Part shown: positions 1 to 9,635 of the stretch, piece after piece
Position numbering within the stretch: the first letter of the stretch is position 1
Layout: every line of letters starts with the position of its first letter
From: Lactarius indigo
Taxonomy: Eukaryota; Basidiomycota; Agaricomycetes; Russulales; Russulaceae
Direction of reading: 5' to 3'
NCBI GenBank assembly: GCA_025766275.1
Contig: JAFKAC010000179.1
Coordinates: forward strand, 1 to 64,000
Length of the DNA: 64,000 nucleotides
The notes under the pieces: generated by a model
What the model was told of the DNA's origin: nothing
The model's database searches: none
The model's input: the letters and a program-made list of their open reading frames with translations, nothing else
Translations under genes and position numbers: made by a program

Positions 1-220
1 TTTGTAAATACAGAAAACAGTCACGAAAAACACCAGTATGTACAAGTGTTTAAGATGTAGCCACAGAGTAGTACTAGCTTGTCTACTCTTCGTCTTTCAA
101 TCCAGTGTTTACCTTCTCACTTGTGCATGCACGTGCCAAGTCAGCATTTATTCTCTCTGCCTTGACAAGCAGAACCCTTGAATGTCAAAACATCACGGAC
201 GGTCAGCTGGTACTGTGACA
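1..220 (+). repeat. LTR-X, right-hand part (cut by window edge)
   Basis: This piece aligns by eye with 35336-35558 (+) and with the inverted copy 32803-33192. It contains a TATA-like TTTAAG near 50 and ends in GTGACA at 220, the expected complement of the TGTCAC start seen in the complete copy. The start lies outside the window, so it could be a solo LTR or the LTR of an element. No target duplication can be tested. Confidence 0.65.
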
Positions 221-223
221 GGT

Positions 224-1306
224 AAGGGCATCAGCAATTGGATCGAACCTTGTCCAGCCCAATACGCCCTCAACAAAATTAACAACCTTGAGTACGTCAA
301 ACTTGACTACACCATCAGAGGTTGCAGAGATGCCGCTGCTGACTCCCACAGATTGGTCAACCAAGACACTATGGCCTTCACACAGCTTGAGGACACCCTG
401 GCCATCCGTCTGCTGTCCACTGTGAGACCCTCTTGGAACATCCAAAGTGACAAGAGTCTGGCCTGGGATGAGGTAATGTATGCAAAAAACACCATGCTAC
501 ATTTCATGGCACAATCAGGAGTCTGGCCCCCAGAGCACATTGACTCCTTGGTGGCTTTCTTTGTCGCTCTTGAACTGCACCCTAGAAGAGTTCAAGACAA
601 CGGCAACGCAGTACTAATTCTGTACCAGAGCCACATGAGGCGTGAGTGGTTCGACGCTTTTAAGCACAACCAGGGCTTCGACATTGCCCCCCTGGTGCCA
701 GCCCTGCTCCATGTGCCATCAACCACAACCCCTTGCTGGCACTGTCCCATGCTACCCCACTGTTGCTGCCATCTCCTTTTTCCGCCAGCAAACCTAGTTC
801 TTGAGAACACAAGCCATCCCCGAACTGCCTTTGTCACATGCCACCCCCAGACATTGTGATCAGGCTGGCCACTCGCATGGCCACACACACTCCTCATCCC
901 CTCATCGCACCCCTTCCCCCAGGAAGCACTCCCCACATGCCTCCCATGGCACATATCCCATCCACCAGGATGCACACCCTTGGAGCACCACCAAGCGCCC
1001 CAGGCCAGACAAGCCTGAGTTTTTTCAGTCTGGCACAGGCCCACATGGGGGAGTCTGCGCAGCTTGCCTCGGTCTCCACGATCACACCTTCTCCAAATGC
1101 GAGGGCCTCAAGCTCTAGGATGGCTCAGCTGGTGTTGCCAGAAAAAGTGGCAGGAGGTTGGTCATGGCAGACAGCCTCCCCATGTACTTCGACTGGCAAA
1201 TCCCCAAAGGATGCTCCTCTGCAAGTCATCCCAAGTGCCACAGGTGCTCCAGATGTGGAAAGCTTGACCATGGGGCCCAGTTGTGCCCTCGAGCAGAGAA
1301 GGTGTG
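224..1306 (+). pseudogene. DIRS-like gag protein, broken
   Basis: The first reading block (about 224-800) matches the agaricomycete DIRS gag body, with LEYVKLDY near the start and MRREWFDAF toward the end. It is followed in other frames by a histidine- and proline-rich linker, a first Cys cluster (CAACLGLHDHTFSKC, near 1056-1100) and a second, canonical CCHC knuckle (CSRCGKLDHGAQLC, near 1250-1290). Gag proteins of this type bind the RNA template and form the particle. Reading all parts needs at least two frame changes, so no single protein is made. The longest ORF starts inside the upstream LTR-X and is not a natural start. Confidence 0.7.
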
Positions 1307-1374
1307 AACCCCTCACACCATACATCTGAGATGCTTGGGCATCAGAGCTCTCACACCTCGGTCTCCTATCCAGA

Positions 1375-3100
1375 TACCCTTTACTGGTCCCCAGCCTCAC
1401 TGCCGGCTTTAATCTGGGAATTCCATCCTTTTCTTGTACTTTTGTTCCACCAAATCATGCATCTATTAGTTCCCTGCTTAATGTATATACTGCCATCATG
1501 GAACACAAGTTTGCTGTTGGCCACTACATTGGCCCTTTCACACAGGAGCAGTTGGAGGCCAGTCTGGGCCCGTTTCAATCCTCCCCTCTGTCTCTGGTTC
1601 CCAAAACATCCAAGCCTGGTAAGTACTGGGCGGTTCATAACTTCTCTCATCTGCACCATCCCATCCCCAAAGCGACAGCAATCAATGATCACATTAACAG
1701 CAAGAATTTCCTGTGTACCTGGGGCACCTTTTCTGCAGTCGCCCTGCTTATCACCCACCTCCCCCCAGGATCCCAGGCCTCAGTACACAACATGGTGGAG
1801 GCCTACAGAACCATCCCTGCCACCCCTGCCCAATGGCCTGGCCTCATCATTCGCCTGCAAGTGAATGATGAGTTTGCCGTCAATACCTGCAACAACTTCA
1901 GCCTCACCTCTGCCAGGGGTGTGTATGGGATGGTGGCAGATGCCGGTGCAGACATTTTCCAAGGCCACGGCATTGGCCCCCTGGCAAAATGGGTCAACGA
2001 CCATATATTCTTCAGAATCCCACGGAAGCATCTCACCACTTACAATGTGCAGTGAACCGGCTGGCACTCTGAGATCAATGCACACAGAGGGCAGGTGCAG
2101 GATGGCAGCCGTCTATGGTTCAGAGGAAAAACCCAGCCAGACGACTCCCCTGAGGAGTTCATCGAAGACTGTAAGTTGGTGTTGCAAGACTTGGCGGATG
2201 CCTCCCCATGATCTACGCAGGACACAGAGTTCACATACACAGACGATAACATTGACAGAATCTCATTGTGCCTCAGCATCTGGTGGGAATCATCGAAATC
2301 AATCCCCTTTGCAATTGAAGTTCCCTACCTCAGGCTCCGTTGGGATCTGCATAACCAAATTGTACACCTACTCGAGGTCAAAAAGACCAAATACCTTGCA
2401 GCGATCACGGAATGGGAGGCCAAATGCATGCACAATCTCCTTGAGACCCAAAGGCTCTACGGCAAGCTCCTTCACGCCTCACTGGTGTTGCCCTCAGGAT
2501 GGGCCTATCTCACCAACCTAGAGGCCATGCTCGCCTCATGCAATAACAATCCTTTCCTACTGTGCACCCCACCCCAGAACACTTCGAATGATCTTAGCTG
2601 GTGGAAACAGCACCTCAGCTGACCAGAGCTCTCCCGACCCATACCTGAACCCCAACCCATCATCGACCATGAAGCCTACTCTGACACCAGCTCAGGCTTC
2701 TGCGTGGCAATCGCCATTGGCCCCAGGTGGCGGGCATGGTGCCTCATCGACAGCTGGAAGTCTCAGGGGCGAGACATCCAGTGGGCCGAAGCCATCAGTT
2801 TTGAGCTCCTTATCATCAGTTTATGCTTGCATGCAGACAAGGGCCAGCATCTCAAAGTTTACAGGGACAACAGGGTGGTCATCAAAGGATGGTGGAAAAG
2901 GTCCAGTGCCAACAGACCCACCAACAACATTTTTCACTGCATACTCAAATTTTCGGAAAGCAGCGACTGGTTGATTCACACCAGATACATCCCCAGTGCC
3001 TAGAACCCTGCCGATGCCCCCTCCAGAGGCCTCTACCCTCCCCCCAATCTCCTCCTCGACCACATCACTGTCCCAGAGGAGATTCACCCTTTCATCATCA
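1375..3100 (+). pseudogene. DIRS-like reverse transcriptase and RNase H, broken
   Basis: The block begins near GPFTQEQLEASLGPF and runs through FQSSPLSLVPK (fingers) to KWVNDHIFFRIPR, the DIRS version of the active-site region, where family members usually have WVDDH. One frame carries it to a TGA at 2053; the thumb resumes in another frame at about 2266 (YLAAITEWEAK, LYGKLLHASLVLP). RNase H follows at about 2670-3000 (WAEAISFELL, then IHTRYIPSA, a stop at 3001-3003, then NPADAPSRGLYP in the same frame). Several stops make the block non-functional. The N in WVNDH would also be a change at a catalytic aspartate. Confidence 0.75.
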
Positions 3101-3374
3101 ACATCGGGTCCAGCAAACCTGGTCAGAGCTGCAGCCATTAGCCGACTGGCACGCACACACAATGCCCTCGATGCGCAGCTAGACGCCAACTCAAGGGAGG
3201 CCAAACAGCAAAAACCCCTCAGCACAAGGCCACGCCAGCTGACAATACCCCCTACCATCGCCCCTCCCCATATAAGACCAGCCCCTTATCCCAACTCCCT
3301 CACCCCGTGCCCCTCCCTCCTGTGTCCCCATTGCCTCACTCGGGATCGCCTGAGACTGTGGACTCCGTTTTACA

Positions 3375-3386
3375 CCCCAACCCTGC
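3375..3386. repeat. 12-bp target-site duplication, left copy
   Basis: CCCCAACCCTGC here is repeated exactly at 4837-4848. It lies within the DIRS recombinase reading frame, which resumes after the right copy. Confidence 0.85.
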
Positions 3387-4836
3387 AAAAAACTCCTTTC
3401 TTCTGTACCACCACCATGCCACCCAAACCTAAACCCCCCCCCCCCATCACTCCACAACAAATTGCGGGGGTCCTCTCCTCTGTTACATCTGGTATCAATA
3501 AGCTCCTAGCCTCCACACCAGACCATACAGACGTGCTGCGACAACACGTCAATGCCTTCCTCTCACACACCACAATTTATACACTCCTCAGGGACTCTCC
3601 CCCTCCCCCACCCACAGAACCCCTCCCTCAAAATGCTCTTAAAGACATAGCGGACATTAAGAAATCACTCTCGGCCCTTCAAAAGGCACTGGCATCTAGC
3701 ACACAGACTAGCAAACCCCCTCACACCCCAAAGCCTACTCAAGCAGGACCCTTGGCTCAAAAGAAACCCAAGGCCACAGCCCCTTCCTTTGCAAATGTGA
3801 CTGCCCTGCCACCACGCCCTAGCGTGGTTATCAGCCTCGCGCACCTTGACTGGAAAGACAACAGGCCTTCCCCGGCCCAACTCTGCACCAGCATCAACTC
3901 TGCTCTGGCAGCAGCCCAGAACGACCAAGTTCACATCTCCACTGTAAAGTGGACTGCTAGGGACAACCTGGTCCTAATGGGCGGCCCCAACACCATGGCA
4001 CATCACCTCCAACTCGCTATTCCCACCATACATCAGCACTTCTCCGAGAGAATTCCAGCCTCTCACGATTCCCACCCCATTTACATAAGACCTAATGTAA
4101 AATGGTTGAAAATTCTCATCAACAGCGTCCCCACTGGAGTTTCACCAACTACATCTGCTCACTCCCCTGACACCTGCCACGCAGCCCTAGTCTCGGAAAA
4201 CCCTAACTATGCCACTCTCACAATCACGCAGAGACCCAGCTGAATCCGCAGCCCCTCCTCATACTCCAATAACGCCCTCTCTTCCCTCGTGGTGGCATTC
4301 AAGGACCCAGATGGCTCCCTGGCACGTGGCCTTTTGGCCAGTAAGACGCTCTTTGTCTTTGGCACCTGCGCCACCATCAAGAAGTGGAAGCAACACCAAC
4401 CCACATCCAAAGGCAAAACTCCCACACCAATCAAACCAGACTTGCCATCGCCTCCTGAATCCCCCTCCCTTGCTAACTACTGACAGCTGGAACTCAAAAT
4501 CCTCTCCACCCCCACCTCTCCATACACAGCCGGGCCGCCCACCAGGCCCACTCAAGACATGAAGGGAACTGCAGGTGTTGCTGGGAAGGCCCAGGCTAAA
4601 GGCTCCCGCTCAAGACCCAAATAGCCGACCCAAGCATAAGCGACTTCAAGACTCTGTTGCCCTCACAACCCGTCACTTGACTGATGCTTGCTGCCCCTCA
4701 CGGGGAGGAGACATATGATGCACAGTTTCATTAATAGTCAGCAATATTTTGTCATGTAAAGATACACATAGTGTCGTGCTACATGGGGTATTTGGCCCCG
4801 AGGCACACGTAAATGGATTTAAAAAAAAAAAAAAAC
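3387..4836 (+). mobile_element. gag-only LINE (half-LINE) inserted in the DIRS recombinase
   Basis: The 1450-bp insert is flanked by identical 12-bp duplications (CCCCAACCCTGC at 3375-3386 and 4837-4848) and ends in a run of 15 A (4821-4835). These are the marks of target-primed reverse transcription. It contains a short leader, an ORF1 (gag) and about 200 bp of 3' untranslated sequence. It has no endonuclease or reverse transcriptase, although the 5' end appears complete because the leader and ORF1 start are present. It was therefore probably mobilised in trans by a full LINE of the Tad-like group. Confidence 0.8.
3416..4483 (+). pseudogene. LINE ORF1 (gag-like) protein with one internal stop
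   Basis: The likely start is the ATG at 3416 in a CCACC context, opening MPPKPKPPPP. The N-terminal half is proline-, serine- and lysine-rich. The C-terminal half carries the gag-like fold of agaricomycete LINEs (VKWTARDNLVLMGGP, WLKILINSVPTGVS, ENPNYATLTITQRPS, then FKDPDGSLARGLLASKTLF). The codon at 4241-4243 is TGA where relatives have tryptophan; the same frame is open on both sides, so this is a single nonsense change. The frame ends at 4481-4483, and a zinc-knuckle tail seen in longer relatives is absent. The product would be an RNA-binding chaperone. The upstream frame from 2996 is DIRS sequence, not part of this gene. Confidence 0.65.
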
Positions 4837-4848
4837 CCCCAACCCTGC
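4837..4848. repeat. 12-bp target-site duplication, right copy
   Basis: Exact match to 3375-3386, directly after the poly(A) tail of the LINE insert. Confidence 0.85.
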
Positions 4849-5875
4849 CCACTGGCACCTCCTCACTCAGCTCAGCAGAAAGAGAACGCATCAAAGACAT
4901 GATGGTACACGCTTGGGAGGAGGACACCCACACCACATATGGTTCAGGCCTCCTGATGTGGCACTGTTTTTGCAACGGCAAAGGAGTCCCAGAATCAGCC
5001 AGAGCCCCCACCGCACAAGACCTTCTTGCAGCTTTTGTCACACACATGGCAGTGGCATACTCTGGCAAAACCATCTCCAACTACCTCAACGGGGTGTGCA
5101 CCTGGCACATCCTGCACAGCATTCCCTGGATCCTCAACAAGAACCAAATGGAGACCATGCTATGAGCCGCCTGCAAGCTGACCCCAAGCTCTTCAAAAAG
5201 AAAAGAAAGACTCCCCTACATGCCCAGCTTCATCACAGCCATCTGGCAGCACCTGGACCTGGAGGACCTGGTGGACGCAGCAGTATTCGCATGTCTCACC
5301 ACATGTTTTTATGCCTCGGCCAGGCTCAGTGAGTTCACAGTCCGCACCCTGGATAGTTTCCCCCCAATGCCCACATCACCACCTGAAACTTATCATATGA
5401 CCAGGATTGCAATGACTTCAAGGTCATGGTCCTTCACCTTCCCACCACTAAGTCTGTGGGCAACAAAGGTGAGGACATCTACTGGGCCACACAAAATGGA
5501 GACTCAGACCCCACAGCAGCCCTGAAAAACCACCTCTGGATCAACCAGCCTTCCAAGGCATTGCACCTATTTGCATATTGGGCCAAAAACGCGTGCCGCC
5601 CACTCACAAAATTGAAGTTCCTCAAAAGAATTGGGAAAGCCACCTGTGCAGCTGGCCTCGAGCCTCTGCAAGGGCATGGCATACAGATCGGATCCACCCT
5701 TGAATATCTTCTTCAGGGGGTTCCCTTCTACATCGTAAAAACAAAGGGTTGTTGGGCTGGGGACTCTTTCTTGCTATACCTACAAAAGCATGCCATCATC
5801 ATCGCACCATACATTCAAGCTGCTCCTGCTCTGCATGAATCCTTCATCCACTACACCATGCCCCCAGTTTGCTAA

Positions 5876-6316
5876 AACACCATCTTCACTGCCTCCTTGT
5901 GCAGCCATGTCTTTTCTCTCATATCCACCAGGTAAGCCTTCTCTTCCTATTTTTTGGGGGCCGAGCCTCACTCACCACATCATCAATTCCTAACAGGTCG
6001 GGTGTTGCGACCTCAGCTTGGCAGCAAAGTCCCATCTTCAATCATGAAGTGCTTCGCGCTTTGGCCCATTCTCTCTATGCTGTCAAACTACCCCAGCCAT
6101 TCTATAGTTTTCTCCTAATTACCTACAATGCTTGTACACAGTCTCCCAGACCAGCTGCCTGAATCAAACCACAGTTAACCATCCTGCACAAGCATTTGTC
6201 AAAGTGTTTCGTAGCGTGCATCAGCAGACCTTCTCCTCACCGCTCACCAATGCTGCACAAAACCCTACCCTCAAGAAGCAAACCAGTGACTCACAAAGAC
6301 TCATGAACACATGAAG
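5876..6316. other. non-coding, probably DIRS 3' region
   Basis: There is no coding signal. The stretch includes the run TTTTTTGGGGG at 5951-5961 and several short ORFs without recognisable content. It lies between the recombinase stop and the gypsy fragment. Confidence 0.4.
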
Positions 6317-6855
6317 CAATCACCATTTATGCTCCTTATGGGCTACAACCCAACAGCTGATTGGACAGATAAGCCATCACCTATTCCAAACGTGATCACA
6401 AGGCTGACACAATTAAAGGAAGCATGACAACTGGCACAAGACCTTATCAAGAAGGCACAAGATAGCTGGATTAGACACAAAGACACCCCATGATATCAGA
6501 TAGGTGACCAGGTGTGGTTAGAAGGCAAACACCTCTGAACCAATCAACCAACCACAAAACTAGCAGCACGATGCCATGGACCATTCAAGGTCATTAAGGT
6601 GATGTCCCCTTACAACTATTGCCTCAAACTTCCCATGCAGTGGAGCATCCACCTGGTATTTCACATAGACCTTCTCATGCCATACAAAAGTACAGCTTTT
6701 CATGGTGAAAATTTCCCTCAACCGCCATCAGATCTAGTAGAAGGAGAGGAGGAGTATGAAGTCGAGGCCATTCTCAACTCTCGGCATTTCGGCTGTTGAA
6801 AGAAGCTTCAATACCTCATCAAATGGAAGGGGTACCCAGACTTGGAGAATCAGTG
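6317..6855 (+). pseudogene. gypsy integrase C-terminus and chromodomain fragment
   Basis: Read with three stops, the frame gives PFMLLMGYNPTA, GDQVWLEGKHL and TTKLAARCHGPFKVI. These are the integrase C-terminal landmarks of chromovirus gypsy elements. A linker with HLVFHIDLLMPYK follows, and then a chromodomain (EYEVEAILNSRHFG, KKLQYLIKWKGYPDLENQW). Chromodomains of this kind direct integration to modified histones. Everything upstream (gag to core integrase) and the end of the chromodomain are missing. The fragment joins copia sequence directly at about 6855. Confidence 0.8.
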
Positions 6856-8517
6856 GGGCTTACCTAAATGGAGTCCTCAAAGAGAAGGTCTATATGCAGC
6901 AACCTGAAGGCTACAAAGATGGCACAGATTGAGTATGTCTGCTCATAAAAACCCTATATGGACTTGAACAGTCCAGGCATGAGTGGAACAAAGAACTCAA
7001 TGATAAATTAAATAAGCACAGATTCACCTCTCTGAAGGCTGATCCATGTGCATACATCAGAAGGGGAGCTGACCTGGAGATAATAACTGTATGGGTTGAT
7101 GACCTTATGCTATTTGCAATGTCAATGGAAGCTATGGAGCATACAAAAGCTAACTTACATTCAGAGTGGGAAGTTACAGACATGGGAGACCCAACCAAGA
7201 TCATTGATGTTACGGTTGCATGCACTGGACCCTTACTGTACCGGTTGTGGCTATGGCTGTAAGGTAGATTAGTCACGGACTCGGGGTTTACGATAGGAGT
7301 TAGGAGCTGAAGGATGACTCGATCCTAGTACAGGTAGTAGTAGTACTAGGATTGCGCTACTTACGCGATACGTTGGACGCTACATTACCGTGACTCATAG
7401 CAGCACTTGAAAGCCTGCTCCATCTGTATTTAAGATAGCTGCGGAAGACCAAGATACGCCATCTTGGTCTTCTTCAATCGTCACTTTCTTGTCTTCGCAT
7501 TTTGGATCTTACCCCTACTCGGATAGGGCCTCACAAGTTATACTAGTGTCTTCGAACATCTAGAAGATTGCCTTCGTGCCATACGCCCCAGGGCGTGATT
7601 AGCTAAGTCACACGGTCGCCTTATCGAAGCTCAAGTCGAGCTGACGTCGTGACGGCGTTACAATTGGGATAGAAATAACATGAGATGATACAACGATCAA
7701 GATAATGCAGCAAAAATACATTGAAGCCATCCTCAAGAAAGAGGGCATGCAGTGTGTGCAAATCCCATGGCAACTCCACTCAACTCCAATACACCACTTT
7801 TACCTAATCTGGATGGGAACAAGGGGAGCAGGAGCAACTCCTACACAAGGTTGCTTGGCAAACTCCAGTTTCTGGAAAATGCAACCAGACCAGATATAGC
7901 ATATGCCATTAACAGACTGGCCTCATATACAGCCAATCCAAGTTTGGAACATACCAGAGCCCTAAAAAGAATATTAAGATACCTTGCAGGCACAAAGATG
8001 TATGGAATTACTTACTCAAGGAAGAAATTTGAGACAAAAAACTCCAATCTATTCCATGGGTTTTCCAACACAGTGTATGCCAATACTGATGATTACAAAT
8101 CGGTTATGGGATATGTCTTCTTAATGGGTGGAGGAACAATCATCTGGATGTTAAAGAAACAGTCAATAACAGCTCTATATCCTCAACTGAGGCAGAATAC
8201 ATTGCCTTATCTGAGGCAAGCCAAGAAGCTTCATGGCTGAGAAACCTATATGAGGAGCTAGGCTATGGTCAAAAATATCCCACACTAATCCAAGAGGATA
8301 ACATGAGTGCAACAGTGATGGCAAAAAATCCAAAGTTCCACAAGAGATTGAAACATCTTGCCACATGATGGCATTTAATCCAAGAATTGGTGGCAAAAGG
8401 TGTGGTGGAACTAGGAGATTGTCGAGACCCAGACCAAACAGCCAACATCCTCACAAAAGCATTGCCAAGACCAAAGCATAAAAGACATATAGAAGAGATG
8501 GGATTGAAACCAATGTG
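6856..8517 (+). pseudogene. copia reverse transcriptase and RNase H, 5'-truncated
   Basis: The fragment starts inside the RT at AYLNGVLKEKVYMQQPEGY and continues through CLLIKTLYGLEQS and VWVDDLMLFA (active-site VDD, about 7090). It is then cut by a solo LTR (7208-7662). It resumes with QQKYIEAILKKEGMQ, PDIAYAINRLASY and LGKLQFLENATR, and ends in an RNase H whose parts (GYVFLMGGGTIIWM, KKQSITALYP) lie in shifted frames. The stop at 8515 fits the natural end of pol. Gag, protease, integrase and the 5' LTR are absent. Confidence 0.8.
7208..7662 (+). mobile_element. solo LTR-W (455 bp) in the copia RT
   Basis: It begins TGTTACG and ends CGTTACA. The flanking 5 bp are ATTGA (7203-7207) and ATTGG (7663-7667), a target duplication with one change. 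Removing it restores the copia frame (KII before, GIEIT after). It contains a TATA-like ATTTAAG near 7430 followed at 7444-7472 by a 12-bp perfect inverted repeat around a 5-nt loop. An inverted relative lies at 54959-55410. Confidence 0.8.
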
Positions 8518-9143
8518 AAGGGTGGCAGATTCGTTCCGCCAGAGGACCAAGCAGTGGTAGTGTTCGCGTGTATCATGCTTGGCCTTGGGCATTTTCTGTT
8601 CTGGCCTGCCTAAATTTTTGAACCCACCCTATAGGGGCTTGTATGTTTCTGGTCTTCACATATTCTCATGTGTTCTACCAGCTTCACTACAATACATTTT
8701 GCAGATTTGGAAAGCTGCTTCAAGCAGCTATGATGTGTATGTACTTCTTCTATGACTTCATACTCTTGAAGGTTGCCGCACTTTTCCCCTCCTGTCTGAA
8801 GGATGGTTTGCAGCCTCAAATGGGAAGCAAGTGCGACATGACTCATGATTCAGTATCATGCCCAATGGCCCATGCATCTGCCCAAGCTACTATATGACTC
8901 CCTAAGTGTTCTTACTCATATGCCAACTCATTTTTGAAAAAGCATTTGATATTATTGTACTTATATGTATAAAACAAGCCCTGAATGGGCCCAAGAAATG
9001 TAATGAATCGTATCTTGACTTGTACCCCTTCTGTCTGCCTAAATGCAAAAACTGTGCTTGTATTCAATCCCCATTGACTTATCACTCTTGCAGTCACTGG
9101 CACGTGACTGCATACTACCCCAGCATTGCCCATTAACCTCACC
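8518..9143. other. copia 3' untranslated region
   Basis: This sequence lies between the pol stop and the polypurine tract. Small ORFs here have no recognisable content and no gene is called. Confidence 0.5.
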
Positions 9144-9152
9144 AAAGGGGAG
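9144..9152 (+). other. polypurine tract of the truncated copia element
   Basis: AAAGGGGAG lies directly before the LTR start TGTTAA, the usual position of the plus-strand primer. Confidence 0.65.
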
Positions 9153-9406
9153 TGTTAAAAAGGAGTTGGTATCAACTGGCTGAGTCCAAGTTAATATGAA
9201 ACTCTGACCAAAAGTTTGTCTGTAAATAGCACATCATGTCTATCATATAGGGGTAGCACATCTTTCTCTGACGCTATCCTTTTCCTTCCCACAGTGGGTG
9301 TGATACAATATTACTATAAGACATGAGAAGGGAAACAATCTTGGAATACCTGTATTATACAGGCTTGCATGTCATCTTAATAATATCTGCAAGTCACAGG
9401 TTAACA
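9153..9406 (+). repeat. 3' LTR of the truncated copia element (254 bp)
   Basis: It starts TGTTAA and ends TTAACA, so it has 6-bp terminal inverted repeats, and it directly follows a polypurine tract. No second copy is in the window because the element lost its 5' part. The right limit depends on the inverted-repeat match alone. Confidence 0.6.
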
Positions 9407-9635
9407 GATGAGTCATGTGTTCACAACATCCTACCACCAGCAGGCTGCTTTAACGGCTCAGTCCTGGACCAGCTACCGATGTCTGTTTTGGGCCAGCTTC
9501 CAGCACTAGCCTTACTGCAGAACGACTTTCGTTTTATCACCAAAGCCATCTCCACATCTTCTGTTGAGCGCATTGATATCAGGTCACCTTCAAGTTCCTC
9601 CTCCTCATACTTCACGTAAATTACTACTACTCCCC

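Larger units (their letters stand above)
221..5875 (+). mobile_element. DIRS-like (tyrosine-recombinase) retrotransposon, decayed
   Basis: The order gag, reverse transcriptase, RNase H, tyrosine recombinase on one strand is diagnostic of DIRS-type elements, which integrate with a tyrosine recombinase instead of a DDE integrase. All three coding blocks are broken by stops and frameshifts. The recombinase block is also interrupted by a LINE insertion at 3387-4836. I did not find the split or inverted terminal repeats expected for DIRS ends, so the outer limits are those of the coding region only. Confidence 0.8.
3299..5875 (+). pseudogene. DIRS-like tyrosine recombinase, broken and interrupted
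   Basis: The N-terminus (LTRDRLRLWTPFYTP, ending at 3374) is separated from the rest by the LINE insert. It resumes after 4848 with TGTSSLSSAER and HTTYGSGLL. The first catalytic arginine sits in FYASARLSEF (near 5310-5340). The C-terminal box near 5675-5790 reads HGIQIGST and then KGCWAG, with LLYLQKHA carrying the presumed nucleophilic tyrosine. Relatives have HSIRIGGT and GRW, so the second catalytic Arg is Gln here and the GRW Arg is Cys. Frame changes occur near 5165-5220 and 5400-5430. Recombinases of this family insert circular cDNA into the genome; this copy should be dead. Confidence 0.75.

Noticed and set aside
182..223. Start of the DIRS gag at 182
   Set aside because: The first 13 codons are the end of LTR-X; the coding similarity begins after 224.
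4849..5875. Starship captain or Crypton recombinase
   Set aside because: It lies downstream of gag and RT-RNase H of the same element on the same strand, which fits a DIRS-like retroelement.
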